A DNA stretch of 9,532 bases from SZAS-79 sp038319115 (GTDB lineage: Bacteria > Pseudomonadota > Gammaproteobacteria > Burkholderiales > SG8-39), in the NCBI GenBank assembly GCA_038319115.1, contig JBBQCV010000144.1:1-9532 (forward strand), written 5' to 3'. The position numbers and the translations under genes were made by a program. Shown here piece after piece: positions 1 to 6,687 of this stretch. Each line of letters starts with the position of its first letter. Position 1 is the stretch's first letter. The notes beneath the pieces are model-generated. The model made no database searches. It worked only from the letters and a program-made list of their open reading frames with translations, and was not told the DNA's origin.

Positions 1-359
1 AGGCACTCGAGACCGGCGAAGAACTCGTCTACCTGCGCGAAGGCCTGTCGCGCCTCGTGTTGCGCCGGTTGCGCCGCGGCCATTGGGTGGTGCAGGCCGA
101 ACTGGACCTGCATGGCATGAACCGGCACGAAGCTTTGCAGAGCGTCGCCGCTTTCCTGCATGCGGCCGCGCAGCGGGGCCGGCGCTGCGTGCGCATCATC
201 CACGGCAAGGGCTACGGCTCGAAGAACCGCGAACCGGTGCTCAAGGCCAAGTTGCGGAACTGGCTGGTGCCGCGCGACGAGGTGCTCGCTTTCTGCCAGG
301 CACCGCCGCACGAAGGCGGCGGCGGCGCGCTGCTCGTGCTGGTGAAGTCGGCCGCGTAG
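1..359 (+). CDS. Smr-domain endonuclease-like protein, C-terminal part (5' end outside window)
   Basis: The reading frame is open from the window edge (first full codon at base 3) to a TAG at 357-359, giving 118 visible residues, so the gene begins outside the window. The visible part holds the whole Smr domain: the LDLHG motif at visible residues 34-38 and the HGKG motif at 67-70, then a conserved end with AFCQA and a Gly-rich GGGGALLVL strand. The preceding YLREGLSRLVLRRLRRG stretch is typical of the stand-alone SmrA/SmrB (YdaL/YfcN) proteobacterial proteins rather than the MutS2 fusion. Smr domains are nucleases: SmrA is described as a DNA endonuclease and SmrB as an mRNA nuclease acting on collided ribosomes. 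I cannot separate these two from the C-terminus alone. The GTG at base 57 is an internal codon, not the start, because similarity continues upstream. The gene converges on glnB, 52 bp away. Confidence 0.9.
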   Translation, partial: ALETGEELVYLREGLSRLVLRRLRRGHWVVQAELDLHGMNRHEALQSVAAFLHAAAQRGRRCVRIIHGKGYGSKNREPVLKAKLRNWLVPRDEVLAFCQAPPHEGGGGALLVLVKSAA

Positions 360-364
360 CCGAC

Positions 365-429
365 GACGGCGTCGTTGCTCCGCCGCTAGACGGCGGCGTC
401 GTTGCTCGCCGCTAGACAGCGGCGTCGTT
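365..429. repeat. Tandem 26-27 bp repeat with hairpins, covering the glnB stop
   Basis: There are about 2.4 copies of a 26-27 bp unit: 404-429 (26 bp), 377-403 (27 bp; one extra C and one A-to-G change) and a partial copy ending at 376. The first copy contains the last codons and stop of glnB, so the 3' end of glnB seems to have been duplicated into the gap between smr and glnB. Each full copy can fold: CGCCGCT/AGCGGCG (407-413 with 418-424, loop AGAC) and CCGCCG/CGGCGG (380-385 with 391-396, 5-nt loop). The stems lie between two convergent genes and could act as a bidirectional terminator, but neither strand has a T-tract after them. Confidence 0.7.
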
Positions 430-750
430 AATCTCGCCGGTGCGGATGCGCACCACGTGCTCGACCGAGGTGACGAAGATCTTGCCGTCGCCGATCTTGC
501 CGGTGCGCGCGGCCTTGACGATCGCCTCGATGGCCGGCTCGACGTGGGCGTCGGGCACCACCACCTCGATCTTCACCTTGGGGAGGAAGTCGACCACGTA
601 CTCCGCGCCACGGTAGAGCTCGGTGTGCCCCTTCTGCCGGCCAAAGCCCTTGACCTCGGTGACGGTGAGCCCGGTGACCCCGACTTCGGAGAGGGCTTCA
701 CGCACTTCGTCGAGCTTGAAGGGCTTAACGATCGCTTCGATCTTCTTCAT
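412..750 (-). CDS. glnB: Nitrogen regulatory protein P-II (GlnB)
   Basis: This is a cytoplasmic trimeric signal protein that senses 2-oxoglutarate and ATP/ADP and is modified by GlnD. It controls glutamine synthetase adenylylation and the NtrBC system. The 112-residue length is the family standard. The T-loop reads YRGAEYVVDF with the uridylylation Tyr at position 51. The nucleotide-binding TGKIGDGKIFV stretch is at about 83-93 and RIRTGE at about 101-106. Asp54 and the overall sequence favour GlnB over GlnK, and no amtB lies next to it. The ATG follows GGGAG at a normal distance (minus strand GGGAGAAAAAGCATG). It lies 90 bp downstream of nadE on the same strand and probably has its own extended -10 promoter in that gap as well as read-through from nadE. 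Its stop codon is embedded in a tandem hairpin repeat. Confidence 0.97.
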   Translation of the reverse strand: MKKIEAIVKPFKLDEVREALSEVGVTGLTVTEVKGFGRQKGHTELYRGAEYVVDFLPKVKIEVVVPDAHVEPAIEAIVKAARTGKIGDGKIFVTSVEHVVRIRTGEINDAAV

Positions 751-797
751 GCTTTTTCTCCCGATCCCCGCCGGCGGCTGTGCAGTTCGATGGGTTC

Positions 798-806
798 ATT
801 GTAGCA
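798..806 (-). promoter_or_regulatory. Putative extended -10 promoter for glnB
   Basis: The minus strand reads TGCTACAAT, a TGn extension directly before a TACAAT box (5 of 6 to TATAAT). This places a start site near 791 and a leader of about 40 nt before the glnB ATG. No convincing -35 box is present, which is usual for extended -10 promoters. No sigma-54 (GG-N10-GC) element was recognised. Confidence 0.4.
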
Positions 807-813
807 ATCATTG

Positions 814-830
814 ACCGCGCACGGCGCGGT
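814..830. terminator. GC-rich hairpin just after nadE (possible weak terminator or attenuator)
   Basis: ACCGCGC and GCGCGGT form a perfect 7-bp stem around a 3-nt ACG loop, 10 bp beyond the nadE stop codon and just upstream of the glnB -10 element. No T-run follows on the minus strand, so termination would be partial at best. It may instead protect the nadE mRNA end. Confidence 0.35.
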
Positions 831-840
831 TCGCCCCGGC

Positions 841-2475
841 CTACTCGCGGTACTTGGAGGTGATCGGGTAGCGCCAGTCCTTGCCAAACCCGCGCAGCGT
901 GATGCGCACCCCGGGCGGCGCCTGGCGGCGCTTGTACTCGCTGCGCTTGATGAGGCCGACCACCCGGCTCACGTCGGCCTGCGAGTGGCCCTGCGCGACG
1001 ATCTCGGCCGGGCTGCGGTTGCGCTCCATATAGCCCTCCATGATCGCATCGAGCGTCTCGTAGGGCGGCAGACTGTCCTGGTCGGTCTGGTTGTCGCGCA
1101 GCTCGGCCGACGGCGGCCGGGTGATGATGTTTTCGGGGATGATGTCCGACACCGTGTTGCGGTAGCGGGTCACGTCCCAAACGAGGGTCTTGGCGAGGTC
1201 CTTGATGACCGCATACCCGCCGGCCATGTCGCCATACAGGGTCGAATAGCCCACTGCCATCTCCGACTTGTTGCCGGTGGTGAGCACGATCGAGCCGAAC
1301 TTGTTCGACAGCGCCATGAGGATGGTGCCGCGGATGCGCGCCTGCAGGTTCTCTTCGGTGAGGTCGGGCGCGCGCCCGGCGAACTCACCGGCCAGCGTGG
1401 CAAGAAAGCTGTCGAACACCGGCTTGATCGGGATCACGTCGTAGCGCACGCCCACGCGCCGCGCCATCTCCTTGGCGTCGTCCAGGCTCATCTGGGCGGT
1501 GTACTGGGTCGGCATCATGACCGCGCGCACGCGGTCGGGGCCCAGCGCATCGCAGGCAATCGCCAGCGTCAGGGCCGAATCGACACCGCCCGAAAGCCCG
1601 AGCAACGCGCCGGGAAAGCCGTTCTTGCGCAGGTAATCGCGCGTGCCCAGCACCAGCGCGGCATACACCTCGGCCTCGAGCGAGAGTTCCTTCGACACCG
1701 GGCCCGGTATGGGGCGCGCGCCCTCGAACTCGGCAAGCTCGAGCGACTCCTCGAAATACGCCGACTGGCGCACGACGTTGCCCTCGGCATCCAGCACGCA
1801 CGAGGCGCCATCGAACACGAGTTCGTCCTGGCCGCCGACGAGGTTGACGTACACCATCGGCAGGCGCGCGCTGCGGATCCACTCGCGGAACACCTTGTGG
1901 CGCGTGGCCTGCTTTCGCTTGTGGTAGGGCGAGGCGTTGATCGACAGGATCACCTCCGCACCGGCGGCCTTGGCCATCGCGGGCGCCTCGGGCCACCAGA
2001 TGTCCTCGCAGATCGTGAGACCGAAGCGCACGCCCTTCAGCTCGACGATGCACGGCGCATTGCCCGCAGTGAAATAACGCTTCTCGTCGAACACTTCGTA
2101 GTTGGGCAGGTCGTGCTTGCGGGCCACCGCGGCCACGCGGCCGTCGCGGATCACCGCCGCGGCGTTGTAGCGCTTGCCGTCGCTCGCCTGCTCGGGGAAC
2201 CCCACCACCGCGACGATACCGTGCACCTGCGTGGCGAGCGCTTCGAGCTCGGCGCGGCAGTCGCGATAGAAGCCCTCGCGCAGGAGCAGGTCCTCAGGCG
2301 GATAGCCGCAGATCGAAAGTTCGGGGGTGAGCACGAGGTCGGCGCCGGCGTCTCGCGCACGGCTGACGAAATCGAGGATGCGCGCGGCATTGCCTTGCAG
2401 GTCGCCCACGGTGCAGTTGATCTGCGCGAGGGCTATTACGATGCGCTCGCCCGCTTTGCCGCTTGCGTCGCTCAT
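841..2475 (-). CDS. nadE: Glutamine-dependent NAD+ synthase (NadE)
   Basis: This enzyme converts nicotinate adenine dinucleotide to NAD+ using ATP and ammonia drawn from glutamine. Two domains are visible in 544 residues, the usual length for the two-domain form. The N-terminal nitrilase-type glutaminase (about 11-260) has the Glu-Lys-Cys triad at Glu52 (TPELSICGY), Lys120 (KHDLPNYEVFDEKRYF) and Cys156 (TICEDIW). The C-terminal synthetase (about 270-544) has the PP-loop LSGGVDS at 294-300 and a TTGNKSEMAVGYSTLYGDMAGG block at 399-420. The frame stays open upstream to 2619. I chose the ATG at 2473-2475 because the conserved domain starts about 12 residues after it. The purine stretch GGAGAAAA lies about 20 nt upstream of it, too far to be a good ribosome binding site, so initiation looks weak. 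It is followed by glnB. Confidence 0.96.
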   Translation of the reverse strand: MSDASGKAGERIVIALAQINCTVGDLQGNAARILDFVSRARDAGADLVLTPELSICGYPPEDLLLREGFYRDCRAELEALATQVHGIVAVVGFPEQASDGKRYNAAAVIRDGRVAAVARKHDLPNYEVFDEKRYFTAGNAPCIVELKGVRFGLTICEDIWWPEAPAMAKAAGAEVILSINASPYHKRKQATRHKVFREWIRSARLPMVYVNLVGGQDELVFDGASCVLDAEGNVVRQSAYFEESLELAEFEGARPIPGPVSKELSLEAEVYAALVLGTRDYLRKNGFPGALLGLSGGVDSALTLAIACDALGPDRVRAVMMPTQYTAQMSLDDAKEMARRVGVRYDVIPIKPVFDSFLATLAGEFAGRAPDLTEENLQARIRGTILMALSNKFGSIVLTTGNKSEMAVGYSTLYGDMAGGYAVIKDLAKTLVWDVTRYRNTVSDIIPENIITRPPSAELRDNQTDQDSLPPYETLDAIMEGYMERNRSPAEIVAQGHSQADVSRVVGLIKRSEYKRRQAPPGVRITLRGFGKDWRYPITSKYRE

Positions 2476-2529
2476 CGTGGTTGCGCGCCGATTTTCTCCG
2501 GCACGCGGGTATTCGCAGTCATGATTCGG

Positions 2530-2535
2530 ACTATA
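2530..2535 (-). promoter_or_regulatory. Possible nadE -10 element
   Basis: The minus strand carries TATAGT, 54 bp upstream of the nadE ATG, in the gap shared with the divergent acyltransferase gene. No good -35 match is seen at 16-18 bp, so the call rests on the -10 box and position only. Confidence 0.25.
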
Positions 2536-2550
2536 CCGCAAACATGGCGC

Positions 2551-2580
2551 TTGCCCGGGGGGCGCGCCGTCCGGAATAAT
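2551..2580 (+). promoter_or_regulatory. Putative promoter of the FemAB-like acyltransferase gene
   Basis: TTGCCC (2551-2556) and AATAAT (2575-2580) are separated by 18 bp and would start transcription near 2587, leaving a leader of about 90 nt before the TTG at 2676. The -35 box is a 4/6 match and the -10 box 5/6. It lies back to back with the possible nadE -10 element. Confidence 0.35.
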
Positions 2581-2675
2581 GGCCTTCGCCCCTGCAATTT
2601 TTTCATGATGCCCACGCACTTGCGCCCCTGCGGTCCTGCCGCGCCGATCGTCCGCGTTCTCGCCTCCGCCACGAC

Positions 2676-3794
2676 TTGATCAGGCTGCGCATCGTCGAAT
2701 CACTGGGCGGCATCGACGCCGCGGCATGGAATCGCCTTGGCGACGGCAACCCTTTCCTGCGCCACGAGTTCCTGCACGCGCTGATCGACACGGGCTGCGC
2801 CTCGGCGGGCTCGGGCTGGCAACCGCAGATCCTCGTGCTCGAGCGCGACGGCGAACTGGCCGGCGCGATGCCGCTGTTCCTCAAGACGCACTCCTACGGC
2901 GAGTACGTGTTCGACTGGGCCTGGGCCGATGCCTACGAGCGCCACGGAATCGAGTACTACCCCAAGCTGCTTTCGGCGGTGCCGTTCACGCCGGTCACCG
3001 GCCCGCGCATCCTTGCCGAAAGCGACGCCGACCGCGCACTTCTCGTCGGCAAGGCGCTCGACCTCGCCAAGAGCGTGTCGTCGCTTCACATCCTGTTCCC
3101 CACCGAAGCCGAAGCCGCGCTGATGCAGGCGCGTGGCATGCTCCTGCGCCGCACGGTGCAGTTCCACTGGCGCAATGCAGGCTTTGCCGATTTCGACGAT
3201 TTCCTCACGCGCATGTCGCACCAGAAGCGCAAGAACCTCAAGCAGGAACGACGCAAGGTACGCGAAGCCGGGGTGACGTTCCGCTGGCTGCAGGGCGAAG
3301 CGATCCGGCGCGAGCACTGGGAATTCTTCAACCGGTGCTATCGCAACACCTACCAGGCGCACCATTCAACGCCGTACCTGAACCTCGAATTCTTCCTGCG
3401 CGTGGGCGCCACGCTCCCCGAGCACACCCTGATGATCCTGGGAGAGCGCAACGGCGCGCCGATCGGCGCGGCGTTCAACCTGTATACGCCCGACACGCTG
3501 TACGGCCGCTACTGGGGCGCGCTCGAATACGTCCCGCTCATGCATTTCGAGGCGTGCTACTACCAGGCCATCGACTTCGCCATCGCCAACAAGCTGGCCA
3601 CCTTCGAAGGCGGCGCGCAGGGCCAGCACAAGCTGTTCCGCGGGCTGCTGCCGGTGGAGACGCTATCGGCGCACTGGCTGCGCCACCCGCAGTTCTCCAA
3701 GGCCATCGAGGACTACCTCGAGCGAGAAACCGAAGGCATCGCCAAATACGTGAACGAACTGAACGAGCACTCGCCGTTCAAGGCGGGAGCATGA
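2676..3794 (+). CDS. FemAB-like / COG3146-type predicted N-acyltransferase
   Basis: The 372-residue soluble protein resembles the FemAB_like family (COG3146, 'peptidoglycan biosynthesis/recognition', GNAT fold). Visible marks are an N-terminal NPFLRHEFLHALIDTG segment (about 25-40), a basic HQKRKNLKQERRKV stretch (about 182-195), a GRYWGALEY strand, and a C-terminal GGAQGQHKLFRG segment at about 312-323 followed by ETLSAHWL. No signal peptide or membrane segment is seen. Substrate and product are unknown; transfer of an acyl or aminoacyl group is inferred from the fold only. The start is uncertain. No ATG or GTG fits in frame, the frame is closed upstream by a TAA at 2577, and the TTG at 2676 puts the conserved N-terminus first but lacks a Shine-Dalgarno. 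Its TTGA overlaps the stop of a 24-codon ORF beginning ATGATG at 2605. It diverges from nadE and converges on ppa. Confidence 0.8.
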   Translation: MIRLRIVESLGGIDAAAWNRLGDGNPFLRHEFLHALIDTGCASAGSGWQPQILVLERDGELAGAMPLFLKTHSYGEYVFDWAWADAYERHGIEYYPKLLSAVPFTPVTGPRILAESDADRALLVGKALDLAKSVSSLHILFPTEAEAALMQARGMLLRRTVQFHWRNAGFADFDDFLTRMSHQKRKNLKQERRKVREAGVTFRWLQGEAIRREHWEFFNRCYRNTYQAHHSTPYLNLEFFLRVGATLPEHTLMILGERNGAPIGAAFNLYTPDTLYGRYWGALEYVPLMHFEACYYQAIDFAIANKLATFEGGAQGQHKLFRGLLPVETLSAHWLRHPQFSKAIEDYLERETEGIAKYVNELNEHSPFKAGA

Positions 3795-3874
3795 ATCCGG
3801 GTCGGATCGCCGGCAGGGCGGCGGGCACGCAGGGGTAACCGGAACCGGAGCACGGCGATACGCGCGCTCCACCC
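3795..3874. other. Convergent gap between the acyltransferase gene and ppa
   Basis: The only structure noted is an imperfect hairpin, GGAGC (3847-3851) with GCTCC (3866-3870) and an inner GCG/CGC stem around an ATA loop. It is a weak candidate for a bidirectional terminator, since neither strand has a T-tract. Confidence 0.3.
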
Positions 3875-4423
3875 TCAGAACTTCGGCTTCTTCTTCGCGC
3901 GCCCGTAGCGGGCCACGCCGTCGAGGATTTCCTGCCTGGCCTCCTCTGGGCCGACCCAGCCTTCGACCTTGACCCACTTGCCTGGCTCGAGGTCCTTGTA
4001 GTGCTGGAAGAAATGCGCGATCTGCGCGAGCACCGACTCGGGCAGGTCGCTTGGCGTGGCCACGGCGCGGTACAGGCTGGTGAGCTTGTCGATGGGCACC
4101 GCAAGGAGTTTGGTGTCCTCGCCCGCCTCGTCCTCCATCCTGAGCATCCCCACCGGCCGGCATCGCAGCACCACCCCGGAAATGAGCGGGAAGGGCGAAA
4201 GAACCAGCACGTCGACGGGATCGCCGTCGCCCGATAGCGTGTGCGGGACGTAGCCGTAGTTGCACGGGTAGTGCATCGCGGTCGACATGAACCGGTCGAC
4301 GAACATCGCCCCGGTGTCCTTGTCGACCTCGTACTTGATCGGCTCGGCGTTCATCGGAATCTCGATGATCACGTTGACATCGTTGGGCACGTCGCGCCCG
4401 GTGGAGACTCGATCGAGGTTCAT
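3875..4423 (-). CDS. ppa: Inorganic pyrophosphatase, family I (Ppa)
   Basis: This cytoplasmic enzyme hydrolyses pyrophosphate to two phosphates and pulls biosynthetic reactions forward, including those of the neighbouring NadE, which release PPi. The 182-residue protein has the family signature DGDPVD at 66-71, with metal-binding Asp66, Asp68 and Asp71, a further Asp103, Glu21, Lys30, the NYGYVP block at 55-60 and Tyr142-Lys143. Each is one position later than the E. coli residue as I recall it, so the active site is complete. The frame remains open to 4474, but I chose the ATG at 4421-4423 because GGGAAGG lies just upstream on the minus strand and the protein then starts like its relatives (MNLDRVSTGRDVP). 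It diverges from the SDR gene across 87 bp. Confidence 0.96.
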   Translation of the reverse strand: MNLDRVSTGRDVPNDVNVIIEIPMNAEPIKYEVDKDTGAMFVDRFMSTAMHYPCNYGYVPHTLSGDGDPVDVLVLSPFPLISGVVLRCRPVGMLRMEDEAGEDTKLLAVPIDKLTSLYRAVATPSDLPESVLAQIAHFFQHYKDLEPGKWVKVEGWVGPEEARQEILDGVARYGRAKKKPKF

Positions 4424-4453
4424 GCGCCTTCCCAATCTTGCGGTGTGCGATTC

Positions 4454-4459
4454 TATAAT
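4454..4459 (+). promoter_or_regulatory. TATAAT -10 element upstream of the SDR gene
   Basis: A perfect TATAAT occurs 51 bp before the SDR ATG, followed by GGC, giving a start near 4466 and a 45-nt leader. No good -35 box is found at 16-18 bp. The same sequence read on the other strand contains TATAGA and could also serve ppa, so this may be an overlapping divergent promoter. Confidence 0.4.
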
Positions 4460-4510
4460 GGCCCTCGATTTCAAACCCCTTCACCCCCATAACCACAACT
4501 GGAGACAACC

Positions 4511-5272
4511 ATGCGGCTCAAGGACAAGGTAGCCATCGTGACCGGCGCGGGCTCGGGATTCGGCGAAGGCATCGCCAAACGGTTCGCGCTCGAAGGCGCC
4601 AGCGTGCTGGTCAACGACATCAACGCCAAGGGCGGTGAGCGCGTCACGGCCGAGATCGTTGCCGCCGGCGGCAAGGCGCAGTTCGCCAAGGGCGACGTGA
4701 CCAGCGGCGCAGACTGGGCCGCCATGGTGGCCAAGGCCACCTCGGCCTTCGGGCGCCTCGACATCGTGGTCAACAATGCCGGCTGGACGCATCGCAAGAA
4801 ACCCTTCCTCGAGGTGACCGAGGCGGAGTTCGACCAAGTGTATGCGGTCAACGTGAAGAGCATCTACCTGTCGGTGCTGCACACGCTGCCGGTGTTCCGC
4901 AAGCAGGGCGGGGGCAACATCGTCAACGTGGCCTCCACCGCCGGCCTGCGCCCGAGGCCGGGCCTTGCCATCTACAACAGTTCGAAGGCCGCGGTGATCC
5001 TCATGAGCAAGTCGATGGCGGGCGAATTCGGCCCGGACAACGTGAGGATCAACTGCGTGAACCCGGTGTTCAGCCCGGAGACGGGCCTCTCGGCGGAATT
5101 TGCCGGCGGCGCGGTGACCCCCGAAGCGAGAAAGGCCTACCTCGCCAGTATCCCGTTGGGCCGGTTTTCAACCCCGGCCGATGTGGCGAACGCCTGCCTG
5201 TACCTTGCCTCGGACGAGGCGTCGATGATCAGCGGATCGTGTATCGAGGTGGACGGCGCGCGCTGCGTGTAA
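4511..5272 (+). CDS. Short-chain dehydrogenase/reductase (classical SDR)
   Basis: The 253-residue NAD(P)-dependent oxidoreductase is of typical length for classical SDRs. It has the cofactor motif TGAGSGFG at 11-18, Asp36 at the end of the second strand (favouring NAD over NADP), NNAG at 88-91, and the full catalytic set Asn114, Ser142, Tyr155 and Lys159 (YNSSK). The C-terminal PLGRFSTPADVANACLYLASDEAS block and the final VDGARCV are common among 3-oxoacyl-reductase and glucose-dehydrogenase-like SDRs. The substrate cannot be told from sequence. The start is well supported: GGAGA is at 4501-4505, six bases before the ATG. The gene stands alone, divergent from ppa. Nothing resembling a strong terminator follows its TAA before the hip module. 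Confidence 0.92.
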   Translation: MRLKDKVAIVTGAGSGFGEGIAKRFALEGASVLVNDINAKGGERVTAEIVAAGGKAQFAKGDVTSGADWAAMVAKATSAFGRLDIVVNNAGWTHRKKPFLEVTEAEFDQVYAVNVKSIYLSVLHTLPVFRKQGGGNIVNVASTAGLRPRPGLAIYNSSKAAVILMSKSMAGEFGPDNVRINCVNPVFSPETGLSAEFAGGAVTPEARKAYLASIPLGRFSTPADVANACLYLASDEASMISGSCIEVDGARCV

Positions 5273-5376
5273 ATTTTCTAATTCCGGCAATCCAGTTGAC
5301 AGGAGATCCGCGCGTCTACTGACATTTCTAATTTAGATCTTCGGCTTTGTCCGGGAAATCCGATCAGTCAGGTTCG
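5273..5376. other. Intergenic gap between SDR gene and hipA
   Basis: The gap is more AT-rich than the flanking genes. It holds an 11-bp near-palindrome TCTAATTTAGA and the left copy of the imperfect repeat described separately. No ORF, RNA gene or convincing terminator is seen. Confidence 0.5.
5328..5345. repeat. Left copy of imperfect direct repeat flanking hipBA
   Basis: CTAATTTAGATCTTCGGC matches CTAAATTTGAGATCTCGGC at 7175-7193 with 17 identical bases, no substitutions and three single-base gaps. CAGTCAG also follows both copies, 19 bp later on the left (5365-5371) and overlapping the end of the copy on the right (7193-7199). It may be a relic of an insertion site for the hip module. The repeat is short, so chance is possible. 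Confidence 0.4.
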
Positions 5377-6684
5377 TCAATCCGGCAAATCGATGCGCAG
5401 GTTGCGCGCAATCCGGTCTTGCCACTCGGGCGCCACTTTCGCTGTTTCGGCGTATTGCCGCCAGTTCGAAACGGCGGCGCGGACCTCTTCGACGATTTTT
5501 CCGGCGCGTCCTCGCTTCATCATTGCGGCCTTGGCGCAGGCACGGAAGTCCTCCATCGAGAAGCCGTCGCGCTTGCCGTTGATGGTCATTTGATGCCGGG
5601 CAGTCCAGAGGCCGGAGGGGTTGTAGCTGTAAGTCATGTCGAACGCCGGTGCAAGCGACCAGCGGCCTTCCTGGTCCATCAGGAACGCGATGTTCTTGAC
5701 GTGGTCGTCCTGGTTGCGCGCGACGACGTTGAACGCCATGCGGCGAAACTGCTCCTCGATCGCTGCCACCGGCAAATCGAGCTCTCGGATGACGAGAAGC
5801 GCCTGTTCGTAGGCATAGGCCCCGGCGTCGTTGAAGTCGTAGTGGGCGATTGCGCACAGCGATTGCGCGTGCAGCTTGCCGCCGCCGGGTGTGCGGTCGA
5901 AGCGGCGGGTCATGAAATGACGGCGGTCGTTCTCTTCCAGCAGCCGGCATTCGCTCATCGTTATCCCTGCGGCTCGCGCCATCATGAAGTAGGCGTACTC
6001 GATGGCGCCGTACCCTGTCGGATCTTCGAACTCCTTGTCCTTGTTGCCCGAGACGCCGTCGAACTTCAACAGCCAATGGTCGAACCCGTCGCCGGCCGCG
6101 ACTTGTCCCGAGCGCACTTCATTGGTGGCCGGGTTCCAGGCGATGACTGCCTTGGCGCGTGCCCCGCCTGCGGAAGTGCCAACGCGGAGGATGGCCTGCA
6201 ACGCATTTGCCCGGTCAGGGTCCGCGAACGAGGCCACAACATTGCCGCGCCGGGACAGTACGTCGGAGGCCATTCGCACCAAGTCGTCGATCCGGATCTT
6301 TTCAGCCACTCCGGCAGCGGGGCCGACGGCCGGCACGAACTCCACGGCGCCCATGCCGCGCGCGCCGGTGTAGCACAGCCGCTCGACGGCGTTGAAGGCG
6401 TCGGGCGTGCGGCCCTGCGTGGCGAGCCAAGCGTCGATCAGCGCGTTACCGAAGCGATCCGGGAGCGAATCCGCAAGCAGGCCGGGCAGGCCATGAAACG
6501 TAAGGCGGGAAAGGCTCGGGAACGCGTACACGTGATCGCCGAGCGGCATCACGATCGGCGAAACCTCGATGCCGCTCGCCGCAAAGCCGGGGGTGTATTG
6601 GAATGCGGCCACTTCGGCGCCGTCTTCGAGCGACACCGCGCCGATGGTGCGGCCCCATAGCCTCACCTCGGCCAACGTGGTCAC
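5377..6684 (-). CDS. hipA: HipA-type serine/threonine kinase toxin
   Basis: HipA toxins phosphorylate a cytoplasmic target (GltX in E. coli), stopping charging of tRNA and causing dormancy or persistence; the partner HipB neutralises them. The 435 residues match the full-length two-domain form (E. coli about 440). The N-subdomain (about 5-120) contains GLLADSLPDRFGNALI, and the kinase core follows. My motif alignment puts Ser171 (GTSAGGARAKA) at the regulatory Ser150 of E. coli HipA, Asp326 (NQDDHVKN) at catalytic Asp309, Asn331 at Asn314 and Asp349 (PAFD) at Asp332. The last three keep identical spacing, so the kinase looks active. Lys207 (WLLKFD) may be the ATP-binding lysine. The start is GTG at 6682-6684, three bases after the hipB stop and in the same frame, with no clear Shine-Dalgarno. 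Translation is therefore probably coupled to hipB. The target here is unknown. Confidence 0.93.
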   Translation of the reverse strand: MTTLAEVRLWGRTIGAVSLEDGAEVAAFQYTPGFAASGIEVSPIVMPLGDHVYAFPSLSRLTFHGLPGLLADSLPDRFGNALIDAWLATQGRTPDAFNAVERLCYTGARGMGAVEFVPAVGPAAGVAEKIRIDDLVRMASDVLSRRGNVVASFADPDRANALQAILRVGTSAGGARAKAVIAWNPATNEVRSGQVAAGDGFDHWLLKFDGVSGNKDKEFEDPTGYGAIEYAYFMMARAAGITMSECRLLEENDRRHFMTRRFDRTPGGGKLHAQSLCAIAHYDFNDAGAYAYEQALLVIRELDLPVAAIEEQFRRMAFNVVARNQDDHVKNIAFLMDQEGRWSLAPAFDMTYSYNPSGLWTARHQMTINGKRDGFSMEDFRACAKAAMMKRGRAGKIVEEVRAAVSNWRQYAETAKVAPEWQDRIARNLRIDLPD

Positions 6685-6687
6685 GGG

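Noticed and set aside
365..429. CRISPR-like array
   Set aside because: The units are contiguous with no unique spacers and derive from the glnB 3' end, so this is a simple tandem duplication.
811..2679. 622-codon open frame antisense to nadE
   Set aside because: nadE on the other strand is a certain match with its full active site. The antisense frame is a by-product of GC-rich codon use and its product resembles no family.
3791..3838. 15-codon ORF overlapping the acyltransferase stop (ATGA)
   Set aside because: The purine stretch GGGAG is only one base from the ATG, the peptide is Gly/Ala/Arg-rich and unremarkable, and no function can be suggested.
4450..4474. ppa promoter with TTGAAA and TATAGA on the minus strand
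   Set aside because: The two boxes are only 11 bp apart, so they do not form a sigma-70 promoter together. Only the TATAAT on the plus strand is kept.
5347..6660. 437-codon open frame antisense to hipA
   Set aside because: It mirrors the hipA codons and has no recognisable domain or ribosome binding site.
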